64,000 nt of DNA from CAZEDM01 sp964511075 (GTDB lineage Bacteria > Zixibacteria > MSB-5A5 > RBG-16-43-9), in assembly GCA_964511075.1 (NCBI GenBank), contig CAZEDM010000001.1, forward strand, positions 372,001 to 436,000, read 5' to 3'. Shown in pieces: positions 25,749-33,746 of the stretch. Both the position numbers and the translations under genes were made by a program. Positions within the stretch are counted from its first letter, which is position 1. Each line of letters begins with the position of its first letter. A model generated the notes under the pieces. The model was not told where the DNA came from and made no database searches. It saw nothing but the letters and a program-made list of their open reading frames with translations.

Positions 25749-27773
25749 TTATTTCCCGATTAATTCCTTGAATTCTTCTTCGTTTATGGTTTTTATTCCT
25801 AATTTCCGAGCATCAGTTAGTTTCGAGCCAGGGTCTCTTCCCACGATTACGAAATCCGTTTTCTTGCTGACAGAGGAGGAGACTCTTCCGCCCATCTCCT
25901 CGATTATCCTTTTGGCTTCATCCCGCGTAAAGGAATCCAGGCCGCCGGTTAATACAAAGGTTTTGCCGCTTAAGGGGGTAGGTTGGGTTTTGATTTTGGT
26001 CTCCGGGAATTTTACCCCTGCCTTTTTCAGCTTCTCTAATACCTTCAGATTCTTACGGTCGTGAAAGAAATTATAGATGCTTTCTGCCACGATCGGTCCT
26101 ATCTCAAAGGTCGAGGATAAATCCTCTATCGATTGTCTGGCTAAATTGTCTATGGATCTGTATTCGCGGACTAAAACCGATGCCAGATGCTCACCTATGT
26201 TTCTTATGCCTAAGGCAAAGATCAGACGAGGAAGGTCCGGATTCTTGCTTTTTCTTATGGCGCTGATAAGGTTTTCTGCTAATTTAGGACCCATACGCTC
26301 CATCTTATCCAGTAAATCTTTCTCAGTTAAATAATACAGGTCAGCCGGGTCTTTGACCATACCCAGGTCCACCATCTGCTCGATGAATTTATATCCCAGC
26401 CCATCTATGTCCATCCCGCCCTTGCAGGCAAAATGGGAGATTCTCTCCTTAAGCTGAGCCGGGCAGGCGATCCCTGTGCACCTGTGCACCGCTTCCCCGG
26501 GAGGTCTTTCTACCTTTGAGCCGCAGACCGGGCATTTTTCCGGGAAAATGAATTTCTTTTCCTTCCCTGTTCTCTTGTTTTTTATCACCATCACAACTTC
26601 CGGTATCACGTCTCCTGCTCTCTGCACCAGGACTGTATCCCCAATCCTCACATCTTTTTTGTTAATCTCGTCTTCATTATGCAGGGTAGCGTGGGAAATC
26701 TCTACTCCGCCGACCCTGACCGGCTCCAGAAGAGCAACCGGGGTTAAAGCTCCGGTTCTGCCAACGTTCACAGTTATATCCTTTATCTTAGTTGTTTCCT
26801 GCTGAGGCGGGAACTTCCAGGCAACTGCCCAGCGGGGACTGCGGGATAGCTCACCTAACTTTCTCTGTAATTCGAAATCGTTCACCTTGATCACAATTCC
26901 ATCCAGCTCGTAATCTAATTTATCCCGTTTAGCTAAAATCCTGTTATAATATTCTTTGATCTCCTCTATATTCTTGCACAATTTCATTTCTTGGCTCAGA
27001 TGAAATCCCAGGTTTTTGAGGTACTGGATGGTTTCAAACTGGGTTGAAAACTTTTTCCCCTCTACACGACCCGTGCCATACACAAAAGAGGTCAGATGCC
27101 GGGATGCAGTTATCTCTGAATCTAATTGTCTGACAGAGCCGGCAGCCGCATTACGCGGATTGGCGAAAAGTTGCTCACCTGATTTTTCCCTGTTTTTATT
27201 TAATCTCTCGAATTCAGATTTGGTCAGGATGACCTCCCCCCTTACCTCCAATAGCCTGGGGAGAGTCATCTTTTTTGATAAGAGTTTCAAGGGGATAGTC
27301 TTGACGGTCTTTAAATTCTGTGTTACATCCTCACCAGTATATCCATCCCCCCTGGTGGAGCCCTGGACCAGGAGCCCGTCTTTATAGACCAATTCGATTG
27401 CCAGACCGTCGAATTTCGGCTCTGCGGTGTATTCTATCTTTTTCTCGTCTATGCCGGACAGCTCCATCACCCTGCGGTGAAAATCTGAAAGCTCCTCTTC
27501 GGTTGTGGCTTTGTTCAGGCTTAACATAGGGACGGAATGCTTGACAGTCTTGAATTCTTCAAGGGGTGGGGCGCCTACTCTCTGGGTGGGTGAATCCGGG
27601 GTAACAAGCTCAGGATATTTTTCCTCTAATTCGACCAGTTCGTCGAACAGCCGGTCGTATTCGGCATCCGAGATCTCGGGCGAATCTAAAACGTAATAGA
27701 GATAATTATGATAGTTGATCTGTTCCCTTAATTCCCAGGCTTTTTTACTGATCTTCTCATCTATCTTTGACAT
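25749..27773 (-). CDS. ligA: NAD-dependent DNA ligase
   Basis: The 674-residue LigA has all parts in order. The N-terminal Ia domain includes YHNYLYYVLDSP. The adenylation site is K120 in EPKFDGLAIEL. The OB fold follows, then the four-Cys zinc finger CPVCG...CTGIACPAQ (near 410-435), the HhH repeats including LPRLIFALGIRNIGEHLA, and a C-terminal BRCT domain starting LSGKTFVLTGGL near 598. It seals nicks in replication and repair using NAD+. The start is ATG 27773, although the Shine-Dalgarno is weak. No truncation is seen. Confidence 0.97.
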   Translation of the reverse strand: MSKIDEKISKKAWELREQINYHNYLYYVLDSPEISDAEYDRLFDELVELEEKYPELVTPDSPTQRVGAPPLEEFKTVKHSVPMLSLNKATTEEELSDFHRRVMELSGIDEKKIEYTAEPKFDGLAIELVYKDGLLVQGSTRGDGYTGEDVTQNLKTVKTIPLKLLSKKMTLPRLLEVRGEVILTKSEFERLNKNREKSGEQLFANPRNAAAGSVRQLDSEITASRHLTSFVYGTGRVEGKKFSTQFETIQYLKNLGFHLSQEMKLCKNIEEIKEYYNRILAKRDKLDYELDGIVIKVNDFELQRKLGELSRSPRWAVAWKFPPQQETTKIKDITVNVGRTGALTPVALLEPVRVGGVEISHATLHNEDEINKKDVRIGDTVLVQRAGDVIPEVVMVIKNKRTGKEKKFIFPEKCPVCGSKVERPPGEAVHRCTGIACPAQLKERISHFACKGGMDIDGLGYKFIEQMVDLGMVKDPADLYYLTEKDLLDKMERMGPKLAENLISAIRKSKNPDLPRLIFALGIRNIGEHLASVLVREYRSIDNLARQSIEDLSSTFEIGPIVAESIYNFFHDRKNLKVLEKLKKAGVKFPETKIKTQPTPLSGKTFVLTGGLDSFTRDEAKRIIEEMGGRVSSSVSKKTDFVIVGRDPGSKLTDARKLGIKTINEEEFKELIGK

Positions 27774-27846
27774 GAGGCTTTTTGATGGAATGCAATCCCT
27801 CAGGTTTACTTGAAGGAAACCCTCTTATTTTTTATGTATACTATCG

Positions 27847-27880
27847 TAGTGTCAGGCTTTAGCCTCGCCCAAGCGACCTA
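27847..27880. repeat. Degenerate dispersed palindrome after ligA start
   Basis: GTAGTGTCAGGCTTTAGCCTCGCC resembles one arm of the 25673 element but has lost its partner arm. It is a decayed or partial copy. Confidence 0.5.
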
Positions 27881-27952
27881 AGAAAAGATTGCATTGCTAA
27901 AAGCGATACTTCCCGCTCTAGTTGAAGATTCAGCGGGCAAAGGTGTCTCTTT

Positions 27953-28028
27953 ATGGAGTGCAAACCTTAAGGTTGACCCGTTTAATTATGTCACTGGGAA
28001 AAAGTAAAGCCAAAGCCTTACACTCCAA
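27953..28028. repeat. TGGAGT-ended inverted-repeat element, short copy
   Basis: It starts ATGGAGTGCAAACCTTAAGGTT and ends AAGCCTTACACTCCA (ends and left hairpin as in the copies at 3977 and 41929). It lacks the CAGGAT interior of those copies. Confidence 0.75.
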
Positions 28029-28036
28029 AATTTCTT

Positions 28037-28267
28037 TTAACCTCCCCTTCTGCCCTTGGTCCCGCCTAAGAATTTGTCTTTCCGTTTACGGTCAAACATA
28101 TGTTTCCCGTGCTTGAACATGCCTTTCCTGAAATCTTTTAATTTCTCTTTGCGCTGTGCCTCGATCATATGTTCATGTTTCAGCCTCTGGTGTTTGACCT
28201 TATCCGGCTTCTCCTCTGCTGGTTTGGGTTTTTCCTCTGTTGGTTCTTCCAAGGGTTTTTCTTCCAT
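28037..28267 (-). CDS. Small highly charged protein of unknown function
   Basis: The 76-residue product is preceded by GCGGAGGAAAAG at ideal spacing on the minus strand. The first 25 residues are Glu/Pro/Lys-rich (EKPLEEPTEEKPKPAEEKP). The rest is strongly basic and His-containing, ending FLGGTKGRRGG. It is predicted unstructured or coiled. I recognise no family. It follows the small lipoprotein gene (28389-28544) on the same strand, but a terminator-like hairpin lies between. The good ribosome-binding site is the main support. Confidence 0.55.
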   Translation of the reverse strand: MEEKPLEEPTEEKPKPAEEKPDKVKHQRLKHEHMIEAQRKEKLKDFRKGMFKHGKHMFDRKRKDKFLGGTKGRRGG

Positions 28268-28324
28268 CTTTTCCTCCGCTTTGGGGTTTGATATAATTTA
28301 CCTGCAGCCTCCTCTTAAGTCAAA

Positions 28325-28371
28325 TAAAAAAGGCAGTCTCGCCATAAAAACGAAACTGCCATTTTTTCCGA
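28325..28371. terminator. Bidirectional terminator-like hairpin
   Basis: GGCAGT (28332-28337) and ACTGCC (28355-28360) are flanked by A-runs on the left and T-runs on the right, so the hairpin could stop transcription from either side. On the minus strand it would end the lipoprotein transcript. Confidence 0.65.
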
Positions 28372-28388
28372 GGACTTGAAGATATCTG

Positions 28389-28544
28389 TTAATATCCCCC
28401 GCCAGTATCAGCTTGTGCAGTATCGGTCGGCATTGTCTCTTGAGTGGTACTTTCCTCCATCTGGGGCTCCTCTTTCTTAGCACATCCGATAAGGATTGAT
28501 AAGCTGAAAATTAAGGCAAGCAGTAAAGCGATCAACCTTTTCAT
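28389..28544 (-). CDS. Small lipoprotein (51 residues)
   Basis: ATG at 28544 (minus strand) is preceded by GGGAGGTGAGAATCC, a very strong ribosome-binding site. The product MKRLIALLLALIFSLSIL then has the lipobox LIGC with Cys21 and a short acidic/Thr-rich tail ending DTGGGY before TAA. The mature peptide would be only 31 residues. It is divergent from the tolQ operon and followed by a terminator-like hairpin. No family is recognised. Entericidin-like lipoproteins are similar in size but not in sequence as far as I can tell. Confidence 0.75.
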   Translation of the reverse strand: MKRLIALLLALIFSLSILIGCAKKEEPQMEESTTQETMPTDTAQADTGGGY

Positions 28545-28578
28545 CTGGATTCTCACCTCCCTTTAGGTTCTTTTTTGC

Positions 28579-28607
28579 TTGACCAATCTCTCCTGTTTTC
28601 GTATAAT
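28579..28607 (+). promoter_or_regulatory. Promoter of the tol operon
   Basis: TTGACC (28579-28584), exactly 17 bp, then a perfect TATAAT (28602-28607). The leader to tolQ (28723) is about 110 nt. Confidence 0.7.
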
Positions 28608-28722
28608 TTTTACAAAAGCGTGAACTTCTGGTTCCGAAAAGAGTATAACAAATTTAGTTTTAATTTAGGAGCTGAGTTACGCTTGTCAACAAAAATTTTA
28701 ATTTTTTTAGGAAAGGAAATCT

Positions 28723-29457
28723 ATGCAGCTTCTGACCTTATTACTTTTAAGTCCTGATCCTGTCTCTTTCAGGGGCAGTATAATCCGTATGATCCTGGAA
28801 TCCGGGATTTTCGCCAAAGTTATTTTGCTCATCCTTTTGTTCTTCTCGGTAATCTCCTGGGGGATAATCATAAACAAGTTCAGGGTTTTCAGAAAGGTGG
28901 AGGCTGATACCAGAAGATTTCTTGCCACCTTCAGGAAAAGCAAAGGTCTACCAGAGGCATATCTGGCTTGTATAACCCTGAGGAGGACACCTCTCTCCAG
29001 GATGTTGGAGGCTGGGTTCAAGGAAGCAGAACAGCTCTCCAAAATGGGATATCCAGATAATCCCCAGAGAGAGGAGCTCTTGACTCCCGAGAGAAAATCC
29101 GAGATCGTAAGAATGACCCTGGACAGAGTAGGGGCAGAGGAGATAGGTAAATTGGAGAGATACGTTGTATTTTTAGCCACCACCGGAAATATAAGCCCCT
29201 TCTTAGGGCTTTTGGGAACTGTCTGGGGAATTATGGACTCATTTGCCAGCATCGGTATAAGGGGCTCTGCCAGTTTAGCAGTGGTTGCCCCGGGAATTGC
29301 AGAGGCGTTGATTGCCACCATCTTTGGCCTGGCAGTGGCTATCCCCGGAGTTGTCGGATATAACTATTTCAATAACCGCTTGAAATTCGTCACCTCAGAC
29401 ATTGATAATTTTTCCCTGGAATTCCTTTCCTCGGCCAAGAAAGAGGGTATCTTATGA
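28723..29457 (+). CDS. tolQ: TolQ/ExbB/MotA-family proton channel subunit
   Basis: The 244-residue inner-membrane protein has three hydrophobic helices. The first is near 25-50 (FAKVILLILLFFSVISWGII). The paired helices near 145-220 contain LATTGNISPFLGLLGTVWGIMDSF and ALIATIFGLAVAIPG (short landmarks), the conserved TolQ/ExbB core. It forms a proton channel with the next gene product to energise the outer membrane. GGAAAGG precedes the ATG. It heads tolQ-R-A-B-pal-cpoB, and its stop overlaps the tolR start by 4 bp. This context favours TolQ over ExbB. Confidence 0.9.
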   Translation: MQLLTLLLLSPDPVSFRGSIIRMILESGIFAKVILLILLFFSVISWGIIINKFRVFRKVEADTRRFLATFRKSKGLPEAYLACITLRRTPLSRMLEAGFKEAEQLSKMGYPDNPQREELLTPERKSEIVRMTLDRVGAEEIGKLERYVVFLATTGNISPFLGLLGTVWGIMDSFASIGIRGSASLAVVAPGIAEALIATIFGLAVAIPGVVGYNYFNNRLKFVTSDIDNFSLEFLSSAKKEGIL

Positions 29458-29855
29458 AGAAAAGGCACTATCCCGCTCTTTACGACATAAATGTGACCAA
29501 TCTGGTGGATGTGGTCTTGGTCCTTTTGATCATTTTTATGATTACCGCACCTATGCTTCAAAGCGGGATCGATATTAACCTGCCCAAGACGGTTGCTACC
29601 CAGAAAGATTTGGGAGAAGGGATCGTGGTTACCATTAACAAGCAGAGAAGGATTTTCGTGGACGACAAGATCACTTCCTTTGACAAGTTCAAGCAGAGGT
29701 TGGGTGACCTTAAGGCTAAAAAGGGAGCTAATGCGGTTTACCTGCGCGCGGACGAAACCGTTCCCTACGGGTTCGTAGTGGATGTGATGGGAAAAATCAA
29801 AGATATGGGCATTACCAATTTGGGGTTAGTCATAGAGCCCGTGGAGAAAAGATGA
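29454..29855 (+). CDS. tolR: TolR/ExbD-family protein
   Basis: The 133-residue protein has a single N-terminal transmembrane helix preceded by the conserved DINVTNLVDVVLVLLIIFMITAP, whose Asp (in LVDVVLVLL) takes part in proton translocation. A periplasmic domain follows, with typical ILRAD-like segment (here VYLRADETVPYG). It pairs with TolQ. Both ends overlap their neighbours by 4 bp, so translation is coupled. No anomaly is seen. Confidence 0.92.
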   Translation: MKKRHYPALYDINVTNLVDVVLVLLIIFMITAPMLQSGIDINLPKTVATQKDLGEGIVVTINKQRRIFVDDKITSFDKFKQRLGDLKAKKGANAVYLRADETVPYGFVVDVMGKIKDMGITNLGLVIEPVEKR

Positions 29856-30565
29856 GGAAGGAACTCTACCTCTCCTTAAGCTTTCACATTATCTTAATTT
29901 TTTTTCTGGCTTTTTTTGTTCCGGTTAAAGCCTATTACCAGATGAAGGGATACCCCCAGATCTATAAAGTTGGACTGGTTAGTCTGCCTGCCGGTGGTCT
30001 GGGGGGTGGTGGAGGAGAAAGCGCAAAAACCACTTTGGAAAAATCAGCCCCGGCTCAAGGCATCGGTTTGAAGGAGATGAAAACCGAGAAGAAAACCAAG
30101 ACCCGGGTTTCTCAAAAGAAGACAGAGCCTGCAAAAAAGACTGCTGCTCCTTCAAAAAAACAGGAGATAGGAAAGACGGTTTCGGGTAAAGAGGTGGCTG
30201 GTTCTGGTAAGGAGGGAACAGGCGAAGGCTTTGATATATCCCTGGGTGGAGGATTGGGTTCTGCTCATGTGGAAGGTGGAGATTTCGGTTCGCCTTATTA
30301 TCTCAATATCGCCTTTGGCAAGATCAGGGAGGCTTTTACTAATCCCCTGAGGCAGACTAACTTGCCTATAAGGGCAACGGTTTACTTTAAAATCCTTAAA
30401 GACGGGAAAGTATTTGAGCCTATAATCGAATCCTCCTCCGGGATTTCCGTTTTTGACCAGGCAGCCCTGCGGGCGGTGGTTTCGACTGACCCTTTACCCC
30501 CGCTTCCTCAAGAATATAAAGGAGAATGGCTGGGGATTCATCTGGAATTTGAATTTTTACCTTAG
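29852..30565 (+). CDS. tolA: TolA/TonB-like energy transducer
   Basis: The 237-residue protein has an N-terminal membrane anchor (SFHIILIFFLAFFVPV, about 10-25). The long Lys/Thr/Pro-rich linker contains a Gly patch (GGLGGGGGES) and a Gly-rich second part. A C-terminal TonB-type domain follows (about 165-237: RATVYFKILKDGKVFEP, then FDQAALRAV). It would span the periplasm and connect TolQR to TolB/Pal. TolA and TonB C-terminal domains are hard to tell apart here. The operon position supports a Tol role. The start overlaps tolR by 4 bp. Confidence 0.8.
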   Translation: MRKELYLSLSFHIILIFFLAFFVPVKAYYQMKGYPQIYKVGLVSLPAGGLGGGGGESAKTTLEKSAPAQGIGLKEMKTEKKTKTRVSQKKTEPAKKTAAPSKKQEIGKTVSGKEVAGSGKEGTGEGFDISLGGGLGSAHVEGGDFGSPYYLNIAFGKIREAFTNPLRQTNLPIRATVYFKILKDGKVFEPIIESSSGISVFDQAALRAVVSTDPLPPLPQEYKGEWLGIHLEFEFLP

Positions 30566-30661
30566 GAAAAGATGAGTAGGGAGTTGACAAACGAATAAGT
30601 GAATCTTGAGTTCGTCTGGCCCTCTGCCCCGACGAAAAATGATGAGTTAAGAGAAAAAGAT

Positions 30662-31969
30662 ATGAGAAAACGGATAACTTGTGTTGTAATTTTTTGTTTA
30701 TGTCTCGCAATGGTCTGCATCGGTGATCTTTCTGCCCAGACTGAAATCTACGTCAAGATGCCGGTGGGTGGGGCTGAGCCCCTGGATATCGCGGTTACTG
30801 ATTTTACTCCCAAGAAAAAAGGCTTCTCGGTCGAGGAGCAGAACTTGGCTTCCGAGATTCCCCAGATAATAAGGAACGATTTGGAGTTCTCCCTTATGTT
30901 CTATGTGGCGGAGATCGATTCCTTTGCTTTATCCGTAGTGGGGAATAACCCCTTGAATTTGGATGGCTGGTACAAGTTAGGCATACAGATGGTTCTGGGC
31001 GGAGAGTTGGAGCTGAGTGGAGATGAGATAAGAACTGAGGTATCTTTGTATGAGGTATTAAGAGGGAAAAAGATTTATTCCAGGACTTATAAGACCTCAT
31101 CGGATAATTTCAGAGGACTGGCTCATACCATCTCGGACGATTTAGTCCTTGAGCTCACCGGTGAGAAGGGTATATTCAATACTAAAATCACTTTTATCTC
31201 CACCAGTAACGGTGATAAGGAGGTTTATATCTGCGATTACGATGGTTTCAATGTGAGCAGAATAACCGACGACAGGTCTATAGATCTATCCCCGCGCTGG
31301 TCCCCGGACGGGAAAAAGATAATCTATACCTCTTACAAAAAAGGCAACCCGGATCTCTGGATAAGGGATCTGCAGGCAGGGACTAATCAGATTCTCTCCT
31401 CCCAGGCAGGATTGAATTCTGCACCAGCCTGGTCTCCGGAGGGTAAAAATATTGGACTGACTTTAAGTAAAGACGGCAACCCCGAGATCTATTTGATAGA
31501 TCAGTCCGGGAAGGTAGTCCGCAGATTGACCAACAGCCCGGAAATAGAGTCCTCGCCTTCTTTTTCACCCAAAGGGAAAGAGATAGTTTTCACCTCCGAC
31601 AGAACCGGCTCGCCTCAGCTCTATATAATGGATGTTCAGGGAACAAACGTACGCCGATTGACCTATGGCTTGGATTACTGCGATTCTCCTGTGTGGTCGC
31701 CCAAAGGTGATAAGATCGCCTTCGTGGTTAGAACCCCATCCGGATTTGATATCTATACCATAGACGTAACCGGAGAGAACCTGAGAAGATTGACCTACGG
31801 GTATAATAACGAGAACCCCTCCTGGTCTCCGGATGGATATCATCTGGTCTTCAGCTCCAATCGCACAGGAAGATATCAGATCTATACTATGAACTGGGAT
31901 GGCTCTGACCAGAAAGCTATTATCTCAGGAGGAGAAAGCTACAACCCCTCCTGGTCTCCCAGGCTTTAG
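30662..31969 (+). CDS. tolB: Tol-Pal system protein TolB
   Basis: Numbering from ATG 30662 gives 435 residues with a signal peptide (RKRITCVVIFCLCLAMVC... cleavage near LSAQ). The N-terminal domain (DIAVTDF, IIRNDLEFSLMFYVAE) resembles the TolB amino domain. Six propeller repeats follow, for example LSPRWSPDGKKIIYTS, SAPAWSPEGKNIGLT, SSPSFSPKGKEIVFTS, DSPVWSPKGDKIAFV, ENPSWSPDGYHLVFSS and YNPSWSPRL. TolB is periplasmic and binds Pal and TolA. The GTG at 30599 would add an implausible leader and is rejected. Confidence 0.93.
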   Translation: MRKRITCVVIFCLCLAMVCIGDLSAQTEIYVKMPVGGAEPLDIAVTDFTPKKKGFSVEEQNLASEIPQIIRNDLEFSLMFYVAEIDSFALSVVGNNPLNLDGWYKLGIQMVLGGELELSGDEIRTEVSLYEVLRGKKIYSRTYKTSSDNFRGLAHTISDDLVLELTGEKGIFNTKITFISTSNGDKEVYICDYDGFNVSRITDDRSIDLSPRWSPDGKKIIYTSYKKGNPDLWIRDLQAGTNQILSSQAGLNSAPAWSPEGKNIGLTLSKDGNPEIYLIDQSGKVVRRLTNSPEIESSPSFSPKGKEIVFTSDRTGSPQLYIMDVQGTNVRRLTYGLDYCDSPVWSPKGDKIAFVVRTPSGFDIYTIDVTGENLRRLTYGYNNENPSWSPDGYHLVFSSNRTGRYQIYTMNWDGSDQKAIISGGESYNPSWSPRL

Positions 31970-32003
31970 AGGGTAAATATTTCTGTATAGTTTCCGATTT
32001 CTC

Positions 32004-32034
32004 TTGACAACTTTTGATAAGGCGATTATATAAT
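32004..32034 (+). promoter_or_regulatory. Internal promoter before pal
   Basis: TTGACA (32004-32009) and an overlapping TTATATAAT box (TATAAT 32029-32034, 19-bp spacing; TTATAT 32027-32032, 17-bp spacing) lie in the 110-bp gap between tolB and pal, so pal-cpoB can be transcribed independently. Confidence 0.6.
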
Positions 32035-32079
32035 CTTGGCGGATTAAACTTTTAACCTTTTAAACAGGAGGTAGAGAAG

Positions 32080-32598
32080 GTGAGAAGTATCTTAGTAGTT
32101 CTGATGGGAATCCTAATACTGGCTTTTTTCTGGGGTTGTAAATCAGGCACCAAGATAAAGCCAGCAGTTGAGCAGCCACAGGAAGAAGTAAAAACAGCGG
32201 AGGAACCTGTCACGCCACCGGTCAAGGAGCCAGAGGTTCAAAAAGAGGAGAAGCCGGTAGAGATCAAGTTAGAGCCGATCTACTTTGATTTCGATAGATA
32301 TTTCATCCGCGAGGATGCCAAGAAGAGTTTGAACCAAAACGCCAAAATCCTGAAGGATAACCCCCAGGTGAAGATCAGAATAGAAGGTAACTGCGACGAG
32401 AGGGGAACCGCAGAATATAACTTGGCCCTGGGAGAGAAAAGGGCAAAATCTGCCAAGGATTATCTGGTGAATCTGGGAATCGACTCTGCCAGGATAACGG
32501 TTATCAGCTACGGCAAGGAGAAGCCCTTGTACCCCGGACATAATGAGGATGCCTGGTCAAAGAATCGCCGGGATGATTTTGTGATCGTCTCTAAATAG
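32080..32598 (+). CDS. pal: Peptidoglycan-associated lipoprotein Pal
   Basis: The 172-residue lipoprotein starts at GTG 32080 behind AGGAGGT (32067-32073). The signal ends in the lipobox FFWGC (Cys20). A Pro/Glu-rich linker (VEQPQEEVKTAEEPV) leads to an OmpA-type peptidoglycan-binding domain: PIYFDFDRYFIREDA, IEGNCDERGTAEYNLALGEKRA and the late KNRRDDFVI (short landmarks). It anchors the outer membrane to the cell wall and binds TolB. The sequence and order match Pal. Nothing is odd apart from the GTG start. Confidence 0.95.
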   Translation: MRSILVVLMGILILAFFWGCKSGTKIKPAVEQPQEEVKTAEEPVTPPVKEPEVQKEEKPVEIKLEPIYFDFDRYFIREDAKKSLNQNAKILKDNPQVKIRIEGNCDERGTAEYNLALGEKRAKSAKDYLVNLGIDSARITVISYGKEKPLYPGHNEDAWSKNRRDDFVIVSK

Positions 32599-32662
32599 CA
32601 GGTAAAATATGATCATAAGAAGATTTCATCTATAATCCGGAGTTTCGAGGAGGTGACTGGAG

Positions 32663-33415
32663 ATCATCAGGCGTCTCAAGACAGGAATCTTTTTCCTGCT
32701 GATAGCTTTTATAATCTCAGGCTGTGTCTCCAGAAAGGAGATAGTCAGATTTCGTGAACAGCTGGATTATCTGGAGACGAGCAATTATCGACTGGAAAGG
32801 GATGTGGCTGTCCTGGATAGTCTTTTGAGACAGCAGCTGGAGGAAAATGCAATGCTCAAGGCTGATCTCTCAGCATCCTTAACCTCCATCGACGACAGGG
32901 TGAGGATGCTGGAGGGGAGGGTGGAGGATTCCGGATACCGCTTCTCGGAGATAGTCCGCAAAATGGATAAAGGAGAGCTTTCTCCCTCAGATACTACCGG
33001 GCTTCCGGATTCCTTGAGATTCAAAGTTAGCCTGGATCCGCAGAAATTGTATGACCAGGCTTATGTGGATTTCGCCAAAGGAAGTTACGATCTAGCAATC
33101 CAGGGTTTCTCTGACTATCTGAGATATTTCCCCCAGAGCCTCTCAGCGGATAAGGCCCGTTATTGGATAGGGGAGTGCTATTTTGCCAAGGAGGATTACA
33201 ACCGAAGCCTGGACGAGTTTCAGAAACTGTTGCAGGAGTTTCCCTCTTCGGATAAAATACCCAGTGCCCTTTATAAGATTGGACTTTGTTACGAGAAATT
33301 GAAAAATCAGATCAGAGCCAACCGTTATTACGGCGAGGTGATAAACAAATATCCTAATTCAGCAGAGGCAGAGTTGGCCAAGAATAAACTGGGGCTGGAG
33401 AAGAAAAAACAGTAG
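32663..33415 (+). CDS. cpoB: CpoB/YbgF-type TPR lipoprotein with non-canonical start
   Basis: The frame is open from the TGA at 32654 to 33415. Within it no ATG, GTG or TTG occurs before GTG 32804. Yet codons from 32663 encode a basic start, a hydrophobic stretch (GIFFLLIAFIISGC) with a lipobox at about residue 21, and a coiled-coil helix, all expected of CpoB. GAGGAGGTGA (32647-32656) is ideally placed for initiation at ATC 32663 (or less well at CTG 32657). The C-terminal half holds TPR repeats (YDQAYVDFAKGSYDLAIQGF, KARYWIGECYFAKEDY, SALYKIGLCYEKL). CpoB coordinates peptidoglycan synthesis with Tol-Pal. The start is inference; a sequence error or frameshift from GTG 32653 is the alternative. 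Confidence 0.75.
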   Translation: MIRRLKTGIFFLLIAFIISGCVSRKEIVRFREQLDYLETSNYRLERDVAVLDSLLRQQLEENAMLKADLSASLTSIDDRVRMLEGRVEDSGYRFSEIVRKMDKGELSPSDTTGLPDSLRFKVSLDPQKLYDQAYVDFAKGSYDLAIQGFSDYLRYFPQSLSADKARYWIGECYFAKEDYNRSLDEFQKLLQEFPSSDKIPSALYKIGLCYEKLKNQIRANRYYGEVINKYPNSAEAELAKNKLGLEKKKQ

Positions 33416-33441
33416 TAGCTGAGTTCCAAACGAGAAATCTT

Positions 33442-33733
33442 AATTGTAGTGACGTTCGACTGAACGTCACTACAATTTTTTATTTAAAGCCCAGGGTCAT
33501 TAACGTAGGGACAGCCCTTGTGGCTGTCCGTATTAGGGTTAGGACAAGAACCACCGCCTTTGGCGGGATTTCGCGCTGCTCGACAAGTCCTGTGTCCCTA
33601 CATAAAATTTATTCCGTAATAGACTTCACCAACAGCCTTTATGTGGCTGCCTTAATTATCTCACGTAATTTTGAGTAGGGGCGACCCGTCCTTCGGCTCC
33701 GCTCAGGACAGTGGGCTCGTCGAACTGCCTGGT
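33442..33733. repeat. Three dispersed palindromes filling the gap after cpoB
   Basis: 33442-33477 is a perfect 15-bp stem AATTGTAGTGACGTT with a short cgactg loop. 33505-33602 has ends CGTAGGGACA and TGTCCCTACA enclosing smaller hairpins. 33676-33733 begins GTAGGGGCGACCC and has lost a clear right end. No gene is present in 33416-33746. Confidence 0.85.
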
Positions 33734-33746
33734 CACCTCTATAACC

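Noticed and set aside
28298..28483. A 61-residue basic frame on the minus strand.
   Set aside because: It is out of frame with, and overlaps, the small lipoprotein gene (28389-28544), which has the proper start and lipobox.
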